DNA from: Diadema setosum
Lineage: Eukaryota > Echinodermata > Echinoidea > Diadematoida > Diadematidae
DNA length: 64,000 bases
Direction: 5' to 3'
Assembly: GCF_964275005.1 (NCBI RefSeq)
Contig: NC_092706.1
Coordinates: 5,436,564 to 5,500,563, forward strand
The notes below the pieces were generated by a model. It saw nothing but the letters and a program-made list of their open reading frames with translations, ran no database searches and was not told where the DNA came from. Numbering within the stretch: the first letter of the stretch is position 1; each line of letters opens with the position of its first letter. The position numbers were made by a program, and so were the translations under genes. Below, piece after piece: positions 51,401-56,325 of the stretch.

Positions 51401-53456
51401 CAAGCTCAAATTACACTATGATTTTTTCATTTAAAATAATTTGAGTAACATGTGACGATAGCTTACATATTTTCCTTAAATTTGACACCAAATTTGTGAA
51501 TATAAGGTGTATTTTTGTTGCCGAAACCCCAAGGACAAAACCCCCTTCTGCAGCTCATTACGTATGCAAGCCTCGAGCGGGCTTGCATACAAGTTGAATA
51601 AATACGAGCGAAATATCGGGTGTTACGGTCTGACTGGTCCCGTAGACGTACCGGCGGTCGCCGACGGTCTCTACGGGGAAAGTTCTCAAGATCTACCTGG
51701 GTTTGTTTATGTACCTTTATGTGATTTGTGATGTCATAATTATATGATAAAACTTGAGGCTAAAGAGTTAAGAGTTATAAATTACCAACTACCAAACCTC
51801 ACTTATGTCAGTATGTGTAACGATAGATAACTACAAATTAGGAAATCAAACAAAATGGAGAAACCCAAGATGGAACAAAGATTAGAATATATTAGAATTA
51901 TCCAAAATATCTTTGTTTACTTCTATTATAAAAGTTTTTTCCCATTCCTATCTAATTTCATATTTTCATTTCTAAATTTCTTGTCATTCATAACTTCTTC
52001 ATTAAGTAGGCCTTTGATAAATGATAAGATAACTAAATCATATATTACTAAGTCTACATAGACACTAGCTTTTAGCTTTCTTCTCTTTTGCCCCAAAGTG
52101 GTTGTCCCTGTCTTCCATGTTCCTCATGTTGGTTGCCGAGATATTGAGATGCTGAAATTAAGGTGGGGTAACCTTGCCTCTATCCCTCCCATCCTTCCTC
52201 CACATTGCCCTGGCTTCTTTTCGCCATCTAGTCCCTGGTTTCCTTCATTGCTTCTGTCATCTTTATCTTTATATATTTTTAGTTCCTAAATCGCTCGACG
52301 GCGACCGCTCGATCTATTCTCTTGGTTTTCTACTGTGCTTTTGTTATTTTTTGTCTCTATTATTTTTGTTCCCTACATCACAAACTTTATCACCATGTTG
52401 AAATAAGATGAAAATGAATGAATAAAATTGAATGTTTTACTTTGCTTGTGGATGTTTTAGCCATCCAAGTACCGATTTTTATAAAAAAAAAACAACAACT
52501 TTTAATTCCTCTAGGAATGACGTGCTCTGTATCAACAAGTTAAAAGCCCAATTCTCATCTCCACAAATACTATATATAGCCCTTTAGCAAGAGGCGAATT
52601 AATCTGTCCCTCGGATGTGAAATTATTGGTAATTGAGGCCCCATGTGTGAGAGAGTCATGCACATGAAAGATCCCGCCTCATCCATCCATCGTAAATAGC
52701 ATCGACGGGGCATTATTACCCCGTGCAGCGGTCCCACCTCTCACAAAACTGGACCCCCATGAAAGACCAGCTATATAGTGCATGCGCATATGAACACGTG
52801 TTGTCAAGCCAGTATTCTTGAGTGGAAATTTAATGAAACACATTGAACAAAAAGCCTCTGATTTATTTCTTTATATCAGTACCAGTCGGAGTTGATATAC
52901 GCAAGAGCATGTAAATTTCTTATCCGAGTGGTTGTAAATCACCCGGTGATACGAAGTTTGCTCTTGCGAAAATTGCTCCGGTCTTATTTTCTCCTTAGAC
53001 TTAAGGTTTAGGCTGGTAAGAGCTTTAGGTTTAACTTGATGTGAGGATTAGGATTAGTATTAGGGTTATATTTGGGGGTATAATTCATGTTTGGCTTAGC
53101 GTGCAGATATTTCATGGGAGCAATTGTCGCAGGAGCAAATTAATGACATGGAATCACCCACCTTTGGCGACGAAATTGTGTGATAAGTTGAATTTTCCGA
53201 TATCTTCCGAGTTGATAGGAGGAAGGTGGAAAGGCTCCAACTTCATATCGACGTCTTCATGTCTCAGTATGTCAGAGAGCTTGAAAGCAGTAGGGGTAAT
53301 CGTTTCCCTCTGCCAAAACCACTTTTTGTTCTTCTTTACAATGAGATGACCCGGTCCACATTTTTTGGCATCCAGCAAGCCTGTTGCCGGGATGAGTTCC
53401 CCCGACATGACTTTTGCAAGCGTAGTTGTGGTCGACTTGAAGATGGAATCAGACAT
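22011..53456 (-). CDS. gsdme-like: Gasdermin (GSDME/pejvakin-like), whole gene, multi-exon
   Basis: This is a spliced gene for a gasdermin, a cytosolic two-domain protein. In the family the N-terminal domain is freed by proteolysis and forms membrane pores, while the C-terminal domain holds it inactive. Exons 1-4 give about 264 residues, matching the usual pore domain. Visible landmarks are a basic-aromatic segment LIVKKNKKWFWQR (residues 38-50), FKLSDIL (58-64), a Gly-rich hairpin in exon 3, and IPANTAMAFRMHDLLIR followed by GGFE in exon 4, as in GSDME and pejvakin. Later exons give a linker and a helical C-terminal domain ending LAVIYALWGQ, which resembles the GSDME C-terminus. Ten exons have good AG/GT borders. 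Two phase gaps (exons 4/5 and 6/7) need extra small exons, for which candidates are listed. The model is about 630 codons, longer than vertebrate GSDME (about 500), mostly because of the linker. Family assignment is firm; the exact subfamily and the complete exon chain are not. Confidence 0.85.
23079..23149 (-). CDS. gsdme-like: Gasdermin exon 9 (inhibitory domain)
   Basis: Acceptor (T-run)atag|ATCTCAG and donor GAGATG|gtaatg enclose 71 nt. Joined to exon 8 it reads DLSEDQRDKLLQCTETERSA then LMEM, a typical charged helix-turn-helix of the gasdermin C-terminal domain. It ends in phase 0, matching the last exon. The acceptor pyrimidine tract is an almost pure T run of about 17 bases. Confidence 0.87.
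23430..25707. mobile_element. Non-autonomous DNA transposon with ~45-bp TIRs and TTA duplication
   Basis: The left end AGGTGCAATCACACATCGCC continues GGTTTTGATGGCGGTTCATG; the right end is its complement (CATGAACCGCCATC...GATGTGTGATCGCACCT). Both sides are flanked by TTA (23427-23429, 25708-25710). A TTA duplication and these termini suggest PIF/Harbinger (inference). Subterminal zones are saturated with GGAACCGC-type words. No transposase is visible. It lies in the intron between gasdermin exons 8 and 9. Confidence 0.8.
24358..24782. mobile_element. Nested MITE with TTAA duplication
   Basis: The left end AGGTATTAGCCCACATTTG and right end CAAATGTGGGCTAGTACCT are inverted repeats flanked by TTAA at 24354-24357 and 24783-24786. 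A TTAA duplication suggests piggyBac-type mobilisation. It sits inside the TTA-flanked element, so it is the younger insertion. Confidence 0.8.
25711..26744. other. No recognised gene
   Basis: Intronic sequence between gasdermin exons 8 and 9, with an (AT)n run at about 26217-26247. The open frames at 25883 and 26494 show no domains. Confidence 0.45.
26745..26935. mobile_element. GC-rich foldback element
   Basis: ACAAATGATGCACAGGAT at 26759 pairs with ATCCTGTGCATCATTTGT at about 26913, and TTAGTGAAGGTGCGGCGC pairs with GCGCCGCACCTTCACTAA. Arms are about 75 bp with a ~35-bp centre. Strongly palindromic MITE. Confidence 0.8.
26936..27884. other. No recognised gene
   Basis: Intronic sequence of mixed composition. 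It contains many TAGACC/CTAGA words around 27640-27830 but no clear repeat ends and no exon-like frame. Confidence 0.4.
27889..28050. mobile_element. Foldback MITE
   Basis: AGTGCATGACATCTTATTGC followed by ACTATAACAAG pairs with CTTATATTGTTATAGTGCAT and TCATGCACT. An inner pair TTATATTCAAT/ATTGAATATAA surrounds CGGCCTGCGGCC. A (TA)n run follows (28051-28097). Confidence 0.7.
28424..28502 (-). CDS. gsdme-like: Gasdermin exon 8 (inhibitory domain)
   Basis: Acceptor gaattcacag|GAAGTG and donor ATGGCAG|gtgaga enclose 79 nt. It encodes EVEVMYPGSDKDGVLNCLAD followed by LLDVMA, a leucine-rich helix with an upstream turn, joining exon 7 in phase 0 and exon 9 in phase 1. Both borders are close to consensus. 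Confidence 0.86.
28567..30990 (-). mobile_element. LINE (CR1/L2-like), decayed
   Basis: Reading 3'-ward on the minus strand: an RT leader near 30950-30770 (LIKKRDRLKLRACKEKDDIL, then EEIRIAKRSYYVKKL). Next comes RT with KDKSSTGIDGISSSILK, PDNYRPISLLPVVSKLFE, EQSGFRRLHSTLTAL and AVFVDLRKAFDTVAHDILL (30566-30042). Then the box NHLYADDTVLYF (29932-29738), VKYLDITVDEELNWN (29685-29476) and the C-terminal IQKLQHRARRIILKNDP (29434-29186). Several frameshifts separate the pieces. The 3' end at about 28567-28622 is an AATTGAATTG-type short repeat, and similar words sit at 31010-31022. No endonuclease domain is present, so it is 5'-truncated. Confidence 0.88.
31020..31533. other. No recognised gene (intron between exons 7 and 8)
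   Basis: Intronic sequence between the LINE and gasdermin exon 7. No repeat or exon recognised besides the splice donor at 31533. Confidence 0.45.
31534..31672 (-). CDS. gsdme-like: Gasdermin exon 7 (inhibitory domain)
   Basis: Acceptor cactttctcag|CTTCAG and donor GTATTTGGG|gtgaga enclose 139 nt. In the open frame (two carried bases) it reads FSRLLTISSLAMKVRRCHCA, then ALDEMLGGVSVNAHKDLL and RVAGFVFG, a helix-rich stretch fitting the C-terminal domain. The frame that would follow directly from exon 6 has a stop, so a small exon must lie between them or one border is misread. It ends in phase 0, fitting exon 8. Confidence 0.8.
31673..32636. other. Gasdermin intron between exons 6 and 7
   Basis: Apart from candidate exon 6a (32455-32495), nothing is recognised. 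The open frames on either strand here (31850-32135) lack domains. Confidence 0.5.
32455..32495 (-). CDS. Candidate gasdermin small exon 6a
   Basis: Exon 6 ends in phase 0 but exon 7 needs two carried bases. A 41-nt segment (acceptor tttatag|TGTATAG, donor CCAATTT|gtaact), or its 29-nt version from cacag|ATAACC at 32483, supplies exactly that. It would read ITKEATYSN plus TT, giving Phe with the first base of exon 7. The phase fit is good; the donor is acceptable and the acceptor tract weak. Confidence 0.4.
32637..32791 (-). CDS. gsdme-like: Gasdermin exon 6 (inhibitory C-terminal domain)
   Basis: Acceptor ccctatttag|AAGCAG and donor GAACTG|gtaaga enclose 155 nt that follow exon 5 in phase (G|AA). 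It encodes AEGKEVPGREFSNEITEGME, then AIFDLPDDGLSVIRKSLIELM and TTPLDKLNEL. This resembles the first helices of the GSDME C-terminal domain, with an aromatic/hydrophobic helix followed by a DD-L turn. DLPD is a caspase-like DxxD tetrapeptide. The exon ends in phase 0. Confidence 0.85.
33040..33210. repeat. GTCTCGAA motif array
   Basis: Words TCTCGAAAGGGT, TTTGAGACAAG, GTCTCGAAAGGGTGCGTT, CGCACCCATTCGAGACAA and GTCTCGAATG alternate in both orientations around two C/G homopolymers. Small foldback built from one motif, inside a gasdermin intron. Confidence 0.55.
34325..34432. mobile_element. MITE related to 17741-17875
   Basis: CCTTTTGTCAAGGCCCTCTC at the left and GAGAGGGCCTTGAGAAAATG at the right are inverted, with GAGCGAAGCGAG in the interior as in the 17.7-kb copy. 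Flanks are TTAA-like on the left and TTA on the right. Confidence 0.65.
34555..35212. repeat. GTAGAAACGCCCA motif array (foldback)
   Basis: The left part (34575-34745) carries about eight variants of GTAGAAACGCCCACTA in one orientation. The right part (35085-35205) carries about six in the opposite orientation (TAGTGGGCGTTTCTAC). The ~340-bp centre is unrelated. Most likely a non-autonomous transposon with motif-array ends. Confidence 0.7.
35722..35956 (-). CDS. gsdme-like: Gasdermin exon 5 (interdomain linker)
   Basis: The exon starts after cttttag|AGATTCCAG (phase 0) and ends CCATCAG|gtattg (phase 1); 235 nt. It encodes RFQDIVSWFKKLL, a polar SSTEKKSKSAAQS stretch, then GVGMGAAEPLSLLTEMEDPD and LIPIAPS. 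The polar, low-structure part looks like the interdomain linker where gasdermins are cut. EMEDPD is an acidic candidate protease site (inference). The exon joins exon 6 in phase. The acceptor is less certain than the donor because two AGs lie close together. Confidence 0.75.
36118..36228. repeat. (AAT)n and (AT)n microsatellite
   Basis: AATAATGAT-type triplets at 36125-36212 run into (AT)n, which abuts the TIR element that follows. Confidence 0.85.
36229..36893. mobile_element. 665-bp TIR element inserted in (TA)n
   Basis: The left end TGGGCCGTGACGCGAGAAAA (then GGGCCCTTAG) matches the complement of the right end, TTTTCTCGCGTCACGGTCCA. TIRs are about 29 bp with one or two mismatches. Both sides are (AT)n, so a TA duplication is likely but cannot be shown. 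No transposase. Confidence 0.75.
36894..37455. other. Microsatellites and unassigned intron
   Basis: (TA)n at 36896-36935 and TTTA-type runs at 37000-37085. Otherwise nothing recognised. Confidence 0.5.
37456..37855 (+). mobile_element. tRNA-derived SINE
   Basis: The tRNA-like head has an A box TGGCATAGTGGATAAGA (about 37462) and a B box GAGTTCGCATCC (37505). An invertebrate SINE-like body follows (GTGTATAAATAGGTACCTGG), ending in a long TAGTAG/TTATTA tail (37681-37855). Transcribable by RNA polymerase III in principle. The acceptor-stem pairing of a true tRNA is absent. Confidence 0.75.
39657..40016. mobile_element. Palindromic MITE with TTAA duplication
   Basis: TTAA at 39653-39656 and 40017-40020 flank a 360-bp near-perfect inverted repeat (AGGGGATGGCTAGTAACTG ... 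AGTTACTAGCCATCCCT; inner arms ATTATTTGCTTCAGAATGGT). Taking it out with one TTAA leaves the LINE frame running through VVKLMTERD, so the insertion is precise. piggyBac-type by TSD (inference). Confidence 0.88.
40972..42228. mobile_element. Non-autonomous hAT-like element, copy 1
   Basis: Ends CAGTGGCGTATCTAGGG and CCCTAGATACGCCACTG are perfect inverted repeats flanked by the 8-bp duplication GAACCAGT (40964-40971, 42229-42236), the hallmark of hAT. The interior holds a purine-rich (GAA)n zone (41038-41140) and three repeats of a block with GGCTCGCTCGCTGCGCTCGC. No transposase. The long Lys/Glu/Phe-rich open frames inside are low-complexity artefacts. Confidence 0.9.
42450..42905. repeat. CCGAAT motif array
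   Basis: More than a dozen CCGAAT/AGAAT words spaced 8-25 bases apart (GCTCCGAATAGG, CCCGAATCAGAG, GAGCCGAATGATGACC, CCCGAATTTTCGCCCATTCGG). Ends carry GGGTAACCGAGGCTTTA and a loosely complementary GTCACCGATGCTTTA. Probably the ends of a small DNA element. It lies in the large gasdermin intron between exons 4 and 5. Confidence 0.55.
42906..43267. other. Intron sequence with (CAA)n
   Basis: A short (ACA)n run at 42958-42988; nothing else recognised before candidate exon 4b. Confidence 0.5.
43268..43399 (-). CDS. Candidate gasdermin exon 4b (start of inhibitory domain or linker)
   Basis: This is an open minus-strand segment, YSIPDDILHFKEDSVNVAV followed by VAAETICYDITHCIRSLFGEM. It looks like coding amphipathic helices and lies exactly where post-pore-domain sequence is expected. 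The acceptor may be ttttcaaag|TATAG (phase 0). The donor is either AATCTAATA|gtgtat (phase 0, fits exon 5) or CTCCAA|gtgagg at 43246 (stronger consensus, wrong phase). I favour the first because it gives an unbroken frame into exon 5. The exon is likely real; its borders are uncertain. Confidence 0.55.
43789..43814 (-). CDS. Candidate gasdermin micro-exon 4a
   Basis: A possible 26-nt exon between acceptor cgctgag|GGGG and donor ATATGAAG|gtattt. Joined to exon 4 it would read RGNSRIDMK and convert phase 1 to phase 0, as needed for the next segment. The better pyrimidine tract belongs to an AG eight bases upstream, which would give a stop, so this is only an arithmetic candidate. RNA reads would settle it. 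Confidence 0.25.
43947..44133 (-). CDS. gsdme-like: Gasdermin exon 4 (end of pore domain)
   Basis: The acceptor is gtatatcag|GTTGACG and the donor ATAAAGA|gtaagt; 187 nt, starting in phase 0 and ending in phase 1. It encodes about residues 203-264, including LQIPANTAMAFRMHDLLIR, which lines up with the GSDME stretch that begins with IPA and is rich in hydrophobic residues, and then GSEGGFEKMKLTGG. The GGFE motif marks the end of the pore domain in GSDME and pejvakin. Its phase-1 end does not fit exon 5 directly, which is why extra exons are proposed. Confidence 0.9.
44134..45471. other. Gasdermin intron 3
   Basis: AT-rich intron with (GT)n at 44259-44282 and 44743-44768 and (CA)n at 45306-45348. 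No exon or transposon recognised. Confidence 0.6.
45472..45640 (-). CDS. gsdme-like: Gasdermin exon 3
   Basis: The acceptor is ttttttactcag|AAAAATAG and the donor AAAGATG|gtaagt, an ideal consensus. The 169 nt join exon 2 to make RKIDPSHALVREAMSDS, then LCLVVTSLNNKTEVDV, then the Gly/Val-rich GDAGVGVGGAKM. This corresponds to the central strands of the pore domain (about residues 146-202), and the exon ends in phase 0. The reading frame is open throughout. Confidence 0.9.
46010..46210. repeat. GACAATTTGTGC motif array
   Basis: GCTGCACAAATTGTCG, GGGCGACAATTTGTGCAG, GGCACAAATTGACGCC and GGCGACAAATTGTGC alternate in both orientations; ends match inverted (about 46027 and 46185). Single-motif foldback in gasdermin intron 2. 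Confidence 0.65.
46840..47275. repeat. GACGTC motif array
   Basis: About a dozen TGACGTC/AGACGTC words (palindromic core GACGTC) in 430 bp, e.g. GACGTCAGACAGACGTCACA and TTTGACGTCTTACG. A satellite pair sits at 46396-46420 (AACGACGTCATAACGACGTC). The core equals the CREB/ATF site TGACGTCA in several copies, but composition and position suggest a foldback element rather than an enhancer. Confidence 0.6.
47290..47660. repeat. TGTGAA / TTCACA motif array
   Basis: CAATGTGAAAC, CACAATGTGAAACAGG, CACAGTGTGAAGTC, CATCTTCACACTTAAATTC and CACATTGTGAACACACTGTG recur, bounded on both sides by GGATGTATGTATG-type sequence (47283, 47642). That is consistent with an element inserted in an ATGT repeat and duplicating it. 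Confidence 0.5.
47661..48430. other. Microsatellite-rich intron
   Basis: (CA)n runs at 47947-47965 and 48026-48060, a C15-type run at 48367-48383 and (CT)n at 48388-48423. No coding region apart from gasdermin exon 2 just beyond. Confidence 0.6.
48431..48572 (-). CDS. gsdme-like: Gasdermin exon 2
   Basis: Acceptor tgctttctag|GAAATTTTG and donor AACAACAG|gtaaac flank 142 nt that join exon 1 in phase (G|GA). The encoded segment starts GNFEASVPQGYVDVD and ends LVNAANN plus two bases. It has the alternating beta-strand character of the gasdermin pore domain (roughly residues 99-145). No stop is present in the joined frame. The exon lies directly beside a (CT)n run at about 48388-48423 in the following intron. 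Confidence 0.88.
48845..49105. repeat. Dispersed repeat Z, copy 2
   Basis: Same orientation and block order as 17245-17510 (GGCTCACACCCATAAATA, AATGCAGTTTGG, AACTGAATAGCTGCA, TTTTCTCATGGAATTTGAAG). The following 49170-49400 carries arms of the MITE family also seen at 11455 and 56035. Confidence 0.65.
49493..50220. repeat. Two tandem ~370-bp GC-rich units (CGACCGACCGAT words)
   Basis: Unit 1 starts AGAGCGGCGACCGACCGATT at 49500 and unit 2 at 49880 with the same words. Both contain CACCGAGCGATGCCCCATTG and GGCAACTGGACGATCTCC. They are saturated with GGCGACCG/CGGTCGCC-type words. The end of unit 1 (GTATACCGGCGGCGG) reappears at about 51640-51720, so unit 2 seems split by about 1.4 kb of other sequence. 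Confidence 0.7.
50221..52559. other. Gasdermin intron 1, no gene recognised
   Basis: Contains a tRNA-like B-box word GTGGTTCGACTCCC at 51003 preceded by GGACTGGTTACTAGAAGGTC (possible SINE head), and short IRs around 51550-51590. The open frames at 51507 and 52098 lack domains. Confidence 0.4.
53162..53456 (-). CDS. gsdme-like: Gasdermin exon 1 (start codon, N-terminal pore domain)
   Basis: This exon encodes residues 1-98 plus one base. The start is a true ATG (MSDSIFKS...), and no earlier in-frame ATG leads into the conserved part. The N-terminal amphipathic helix (about 1-20) is followed by the basic-aromatic stretch KKNKKWFWQR and by LSDIL, the part of a gasdermin pore domain that contacts acidic lipids. 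The donor is AAAG|gtgggt at 53162/53161, phase 1. An open frame continues only two codons past the donor. The second gasdermin has an exon of identical length (295 nt) and the same donor at 62258-62552. Confidence 0.92.
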
Positions 53457-53696
53457 CTTGAACTATTGAATGATCATAGGTGATTTTTTTTTTTTAAATC
53501 TCTGTAAAACCTCCTCCTCCTTTAAATCGGTAGCCTGTTATTATGGCGCCGGTTTGATTCCCAGTGAGTCTTGCTGAGCAATCAAACGTTGTGTGCTATC
53601 ACATCCTATCTATTACGGGTTATATTAGGTAACACTCCGCCCCTCCAAATATAGGACGTGAAACGAAACTCCTGTATGTAAGCATTGAGGTGTGAG

Positions 53697-55327
53697 CAGT
53701 GGCGTATCTAGGGAAAACGGCGCCCGGGGCAAGCGCGAAAATTGCGTCCCTAATTTCTGAAATAGACTAGTGTTCAACCCCAACCCGATCCCGGTAGGGA
53801 CTTTAAGCAAAGTCCACATGATATGCTTTTCAAGCCCTTAAAAGGGGTCTTTTGAAAGTGATTTAAATGTAATGAATTTTGATAAATTTTGGCGAGCGAG
53901 CGCAGCGAGCGAGCCGAAAATTTTTGTATTTCAGCTGACAAAACATGGAATTCTTGTCATTTTTTGCTTATCAAATCTTACAATTCTAAGCAAGATAGTG
54001 ACGGCCTTATAGATAAAGATTTATCTATACCAAGAAACTGAGTATACTTTAAAAAAATATTCTAAATCAGGGGGCATTTCATGAAGCATTTTGTCCGACA
54101 ACTTGTCCGACAAAATTTGCTCTCAGCCAATCAGAAGCAAGGATTTCAGTAGTTTTTAACAGTTTGTCAGACGAAATATCTGACAAATTGCTTCATGAAA
54201 TGCCCCCCATGTACGCGCGAGTGAGCCGAAATTTGTATATTTCCGCGTCATCATGACGTTTTGTTCTTATCTCCTTTTTGTTTTGATAAATTTTTGTATT
54301 TCAGCTTACAAAACATGGAACTCTTGTCATTTTTTGCTTATCAAATCTTACAATTCTAATGAAGATATAGTGACGGCCTTATAGATAACGATTTTTACCA
54401 ACAAACTGAAGACTTGAAAAAATACTCTAAATTAGTACGAGTGAGTGAGCCGAAATTTGTATATTTCCGCGTCATCATGACGTTTTGTTCTTATCTCCTT
54501 TTTGTTTTGATAAATTTTGGCGAGCGAGCTCAGCGAGCGAGCCGAAAATTTATGTATTTCAGCTTACAAAACATGGAACTCTTGTCATTTTTTGCTTATC
54601 AAATCTTGCAATTCTAATCAAGATATAGTGACGGCCTTATAGATAACGATTTTTACCAACAAACTGAGGACTTGAAGAAATACTCTAAATTAGTACGAGC
54701 GATTGAGCCGAAATTTGTATATTTCCACGTCATCATTACATTTTGTTCTTATCTTGTTTGATTTTTTTTGGTGCCCCCCCCCCGTATTTTCGAAACCGTT
54801 GGCGCCTTCTTTTGATCCAATTGGCGATCGCTTCAGAACGAAAGAAATTGCAGCCGCAGCCCCGTGAAACATTTTGCCTGCTAAACATAAAATGACATGT
54901 GTGAACACAATAGACATTGTCATTTTGTCCGCGCTATCATCACATTTTGTTCTCACCTTCTTCTTCTATATAAAATTTAGAGAGCGAGCGCAGCGAGCGA
55001 GCCGAAAATTGTTGTATTTCAGCTTACATAACATGGAATTCTTGTGTGAACACAATAAACGTTGTCATTTTGTCCGAGTCATCATTGTGTTTTGTTTTTA
55101 TCTTTTTTTTTATTTGGTTTTCTGCCCCCCCCCCACCATTCTTCCTCCCCCCCCCCTCTTTCCGGTGAGTTGTTTCTTCTTCTTCTTCTTCTTCTTCTTC
55201 TTTTTTCTTTTTCTTTTTTTTTCTTCCTTTTTTCTTTTTTCTTTTTTCTTCTTTTTTTTTTTGCGCCCCCAAGGAGTGGCGCCCGGGGCACGTGCCCCCC
55301 TTGCCCCCCCCCCTAGATACGCCACTG
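53697..55327. mobile_element. Non-autonomous hAT-like element, copy 2
   Basis: Ends CAGTGGCGTATCTAGGG / CCCTAGATACGCCACTG with 8-bp duplication GGTGTGAG at 53689-53696 and 55328-55335. Same family as 40972-42228 but in the opposite orientation and longer (1631 bp). Inside are repeated GGCGAGCGAGCGCAGCGAGC blocks and a (CTT)n zone at 55170-55203. The inverted duplicate near 62020 shows the site without the element (ATTGAGGTGTGAGCGAATC after complementing). Confidence 0.92.
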
Positions 55328-55410
55328 GGTGTGAGCAATTCATAACCCACGTATACGGAAAAGATCCTGCATTATTCATTTGTTTTGGTCCTATCAAATG
55401 CACCAAGCAT

Positions 55411-56034
55411 TGTTTTAAAAACGTTTGTTACTTTTTCTGAACGTGTGTGCAAGCAGAGTAACATGCATTATTCAACTTATTTCATGCTGTGTGCGCCAAG
55501 CGGGATCGTGATGATTACGTTAATTATTTAGGCTGTATTCCATGATGTTTGCACCAGCAGGGGTTGAAAATGCGTTTTGTATTTTTCTCCCAAAAATCTC
55601 TTCGCATTTTGTACATGCGTTCTTAAAAGGTACACGACATGGTTGAATTCGTGATCCTTTTTACGCCTATCGCTTCCTCATTATAACGGACCATTCTGAA
55701 AGAATGAAATTATTTATTTGTAAAATACAATGTGAAATAATAATGAACATCACGATGATTTTATTAAATTAATTATTTCGGCTATAATCTTTTACGTAGT
55801 GTACACATCAATGTTTCCCAACTAGCTAAACAACTATAAGTCGAAACAAACATGGAAATATTATGATTTTGCAGAGTTTGTGCTTTCTTTCTAATATCTA
55901 AATAGGTTAGGAGAGTCCATCTGAATTGAAATGTATATCATTTTAAATCTTAGAGTCTGCTCTCTTAGAAAGAGGATTAAGCTTTTAACTTTTCGCAAGA
56001 TACTACAAAACCACTTATGAATCAGAGGAATTCT
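55411..56034. other. Intergenic, nothing recognised
   Basis: Sequence between the two divergent gasdermins, without exon-like frames or repeat ends. Confidence 0.5.
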
Positions 56035-56325
56035 CAGAGGAATTCAAAGTTCATTTGATGAAAATCGATTTTGAAATGGCTGAGACATCCAAAAACAAAG
56101 TAAAACAAAGTAAAAGCGATTCAAACAAAAGGTTGGTTCCACTTTTTATTAGGATCGCTTATTTTTGGATATTTCAGCCATTTCAAAACCAATTTTCATC
56201 AAATAAACATTGAATTCTTCTTGGAATTACGTCCCCTTTCATATTTCATAAGAGGTTTATCATTACATCACACACAAAAAATCTGAAACCAGGTCTCAAC
56301 CAAAACTATACCATCCCTTTAACCC
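56035..56325. mobile_element. MITE-like foldback ending at TTAA
   Basis: TTTGATGAAAATCGATTTTGAAATGGCTGAGA pairs (in pieces) with ATTTCAGCCATTTCAAAACC and AATTTTCATCAAATAAA. The right end ACTATACCATCCCT is followed by TTAA. The left terminus is not found, so it may be truncated. A T-run/G-run junction follows at 56347-56369. Confidence 0.55.

Larger units (their letters stand above)
52560..55410. repeat. Inverted segmental duplication, left arm
   Basis: The complement of this arm, minus the hAT element at 53697-55327, matches 61925-63125 in order: SINE 3' part (CCTCTTGCTAAA...), intron 1 start (AACCCTAATCC), exon 1, upstream GGTTTTACAGAGAT, GTTTGAT.CCCAGTG, TTTCGTTTCACGTCCTATA, CATTGAGGTGTGAG, then TTGTTTTGGTCC. 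It contains exon 1 and the presumed promoter of the first gasdermin. Confidence 0.85.
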
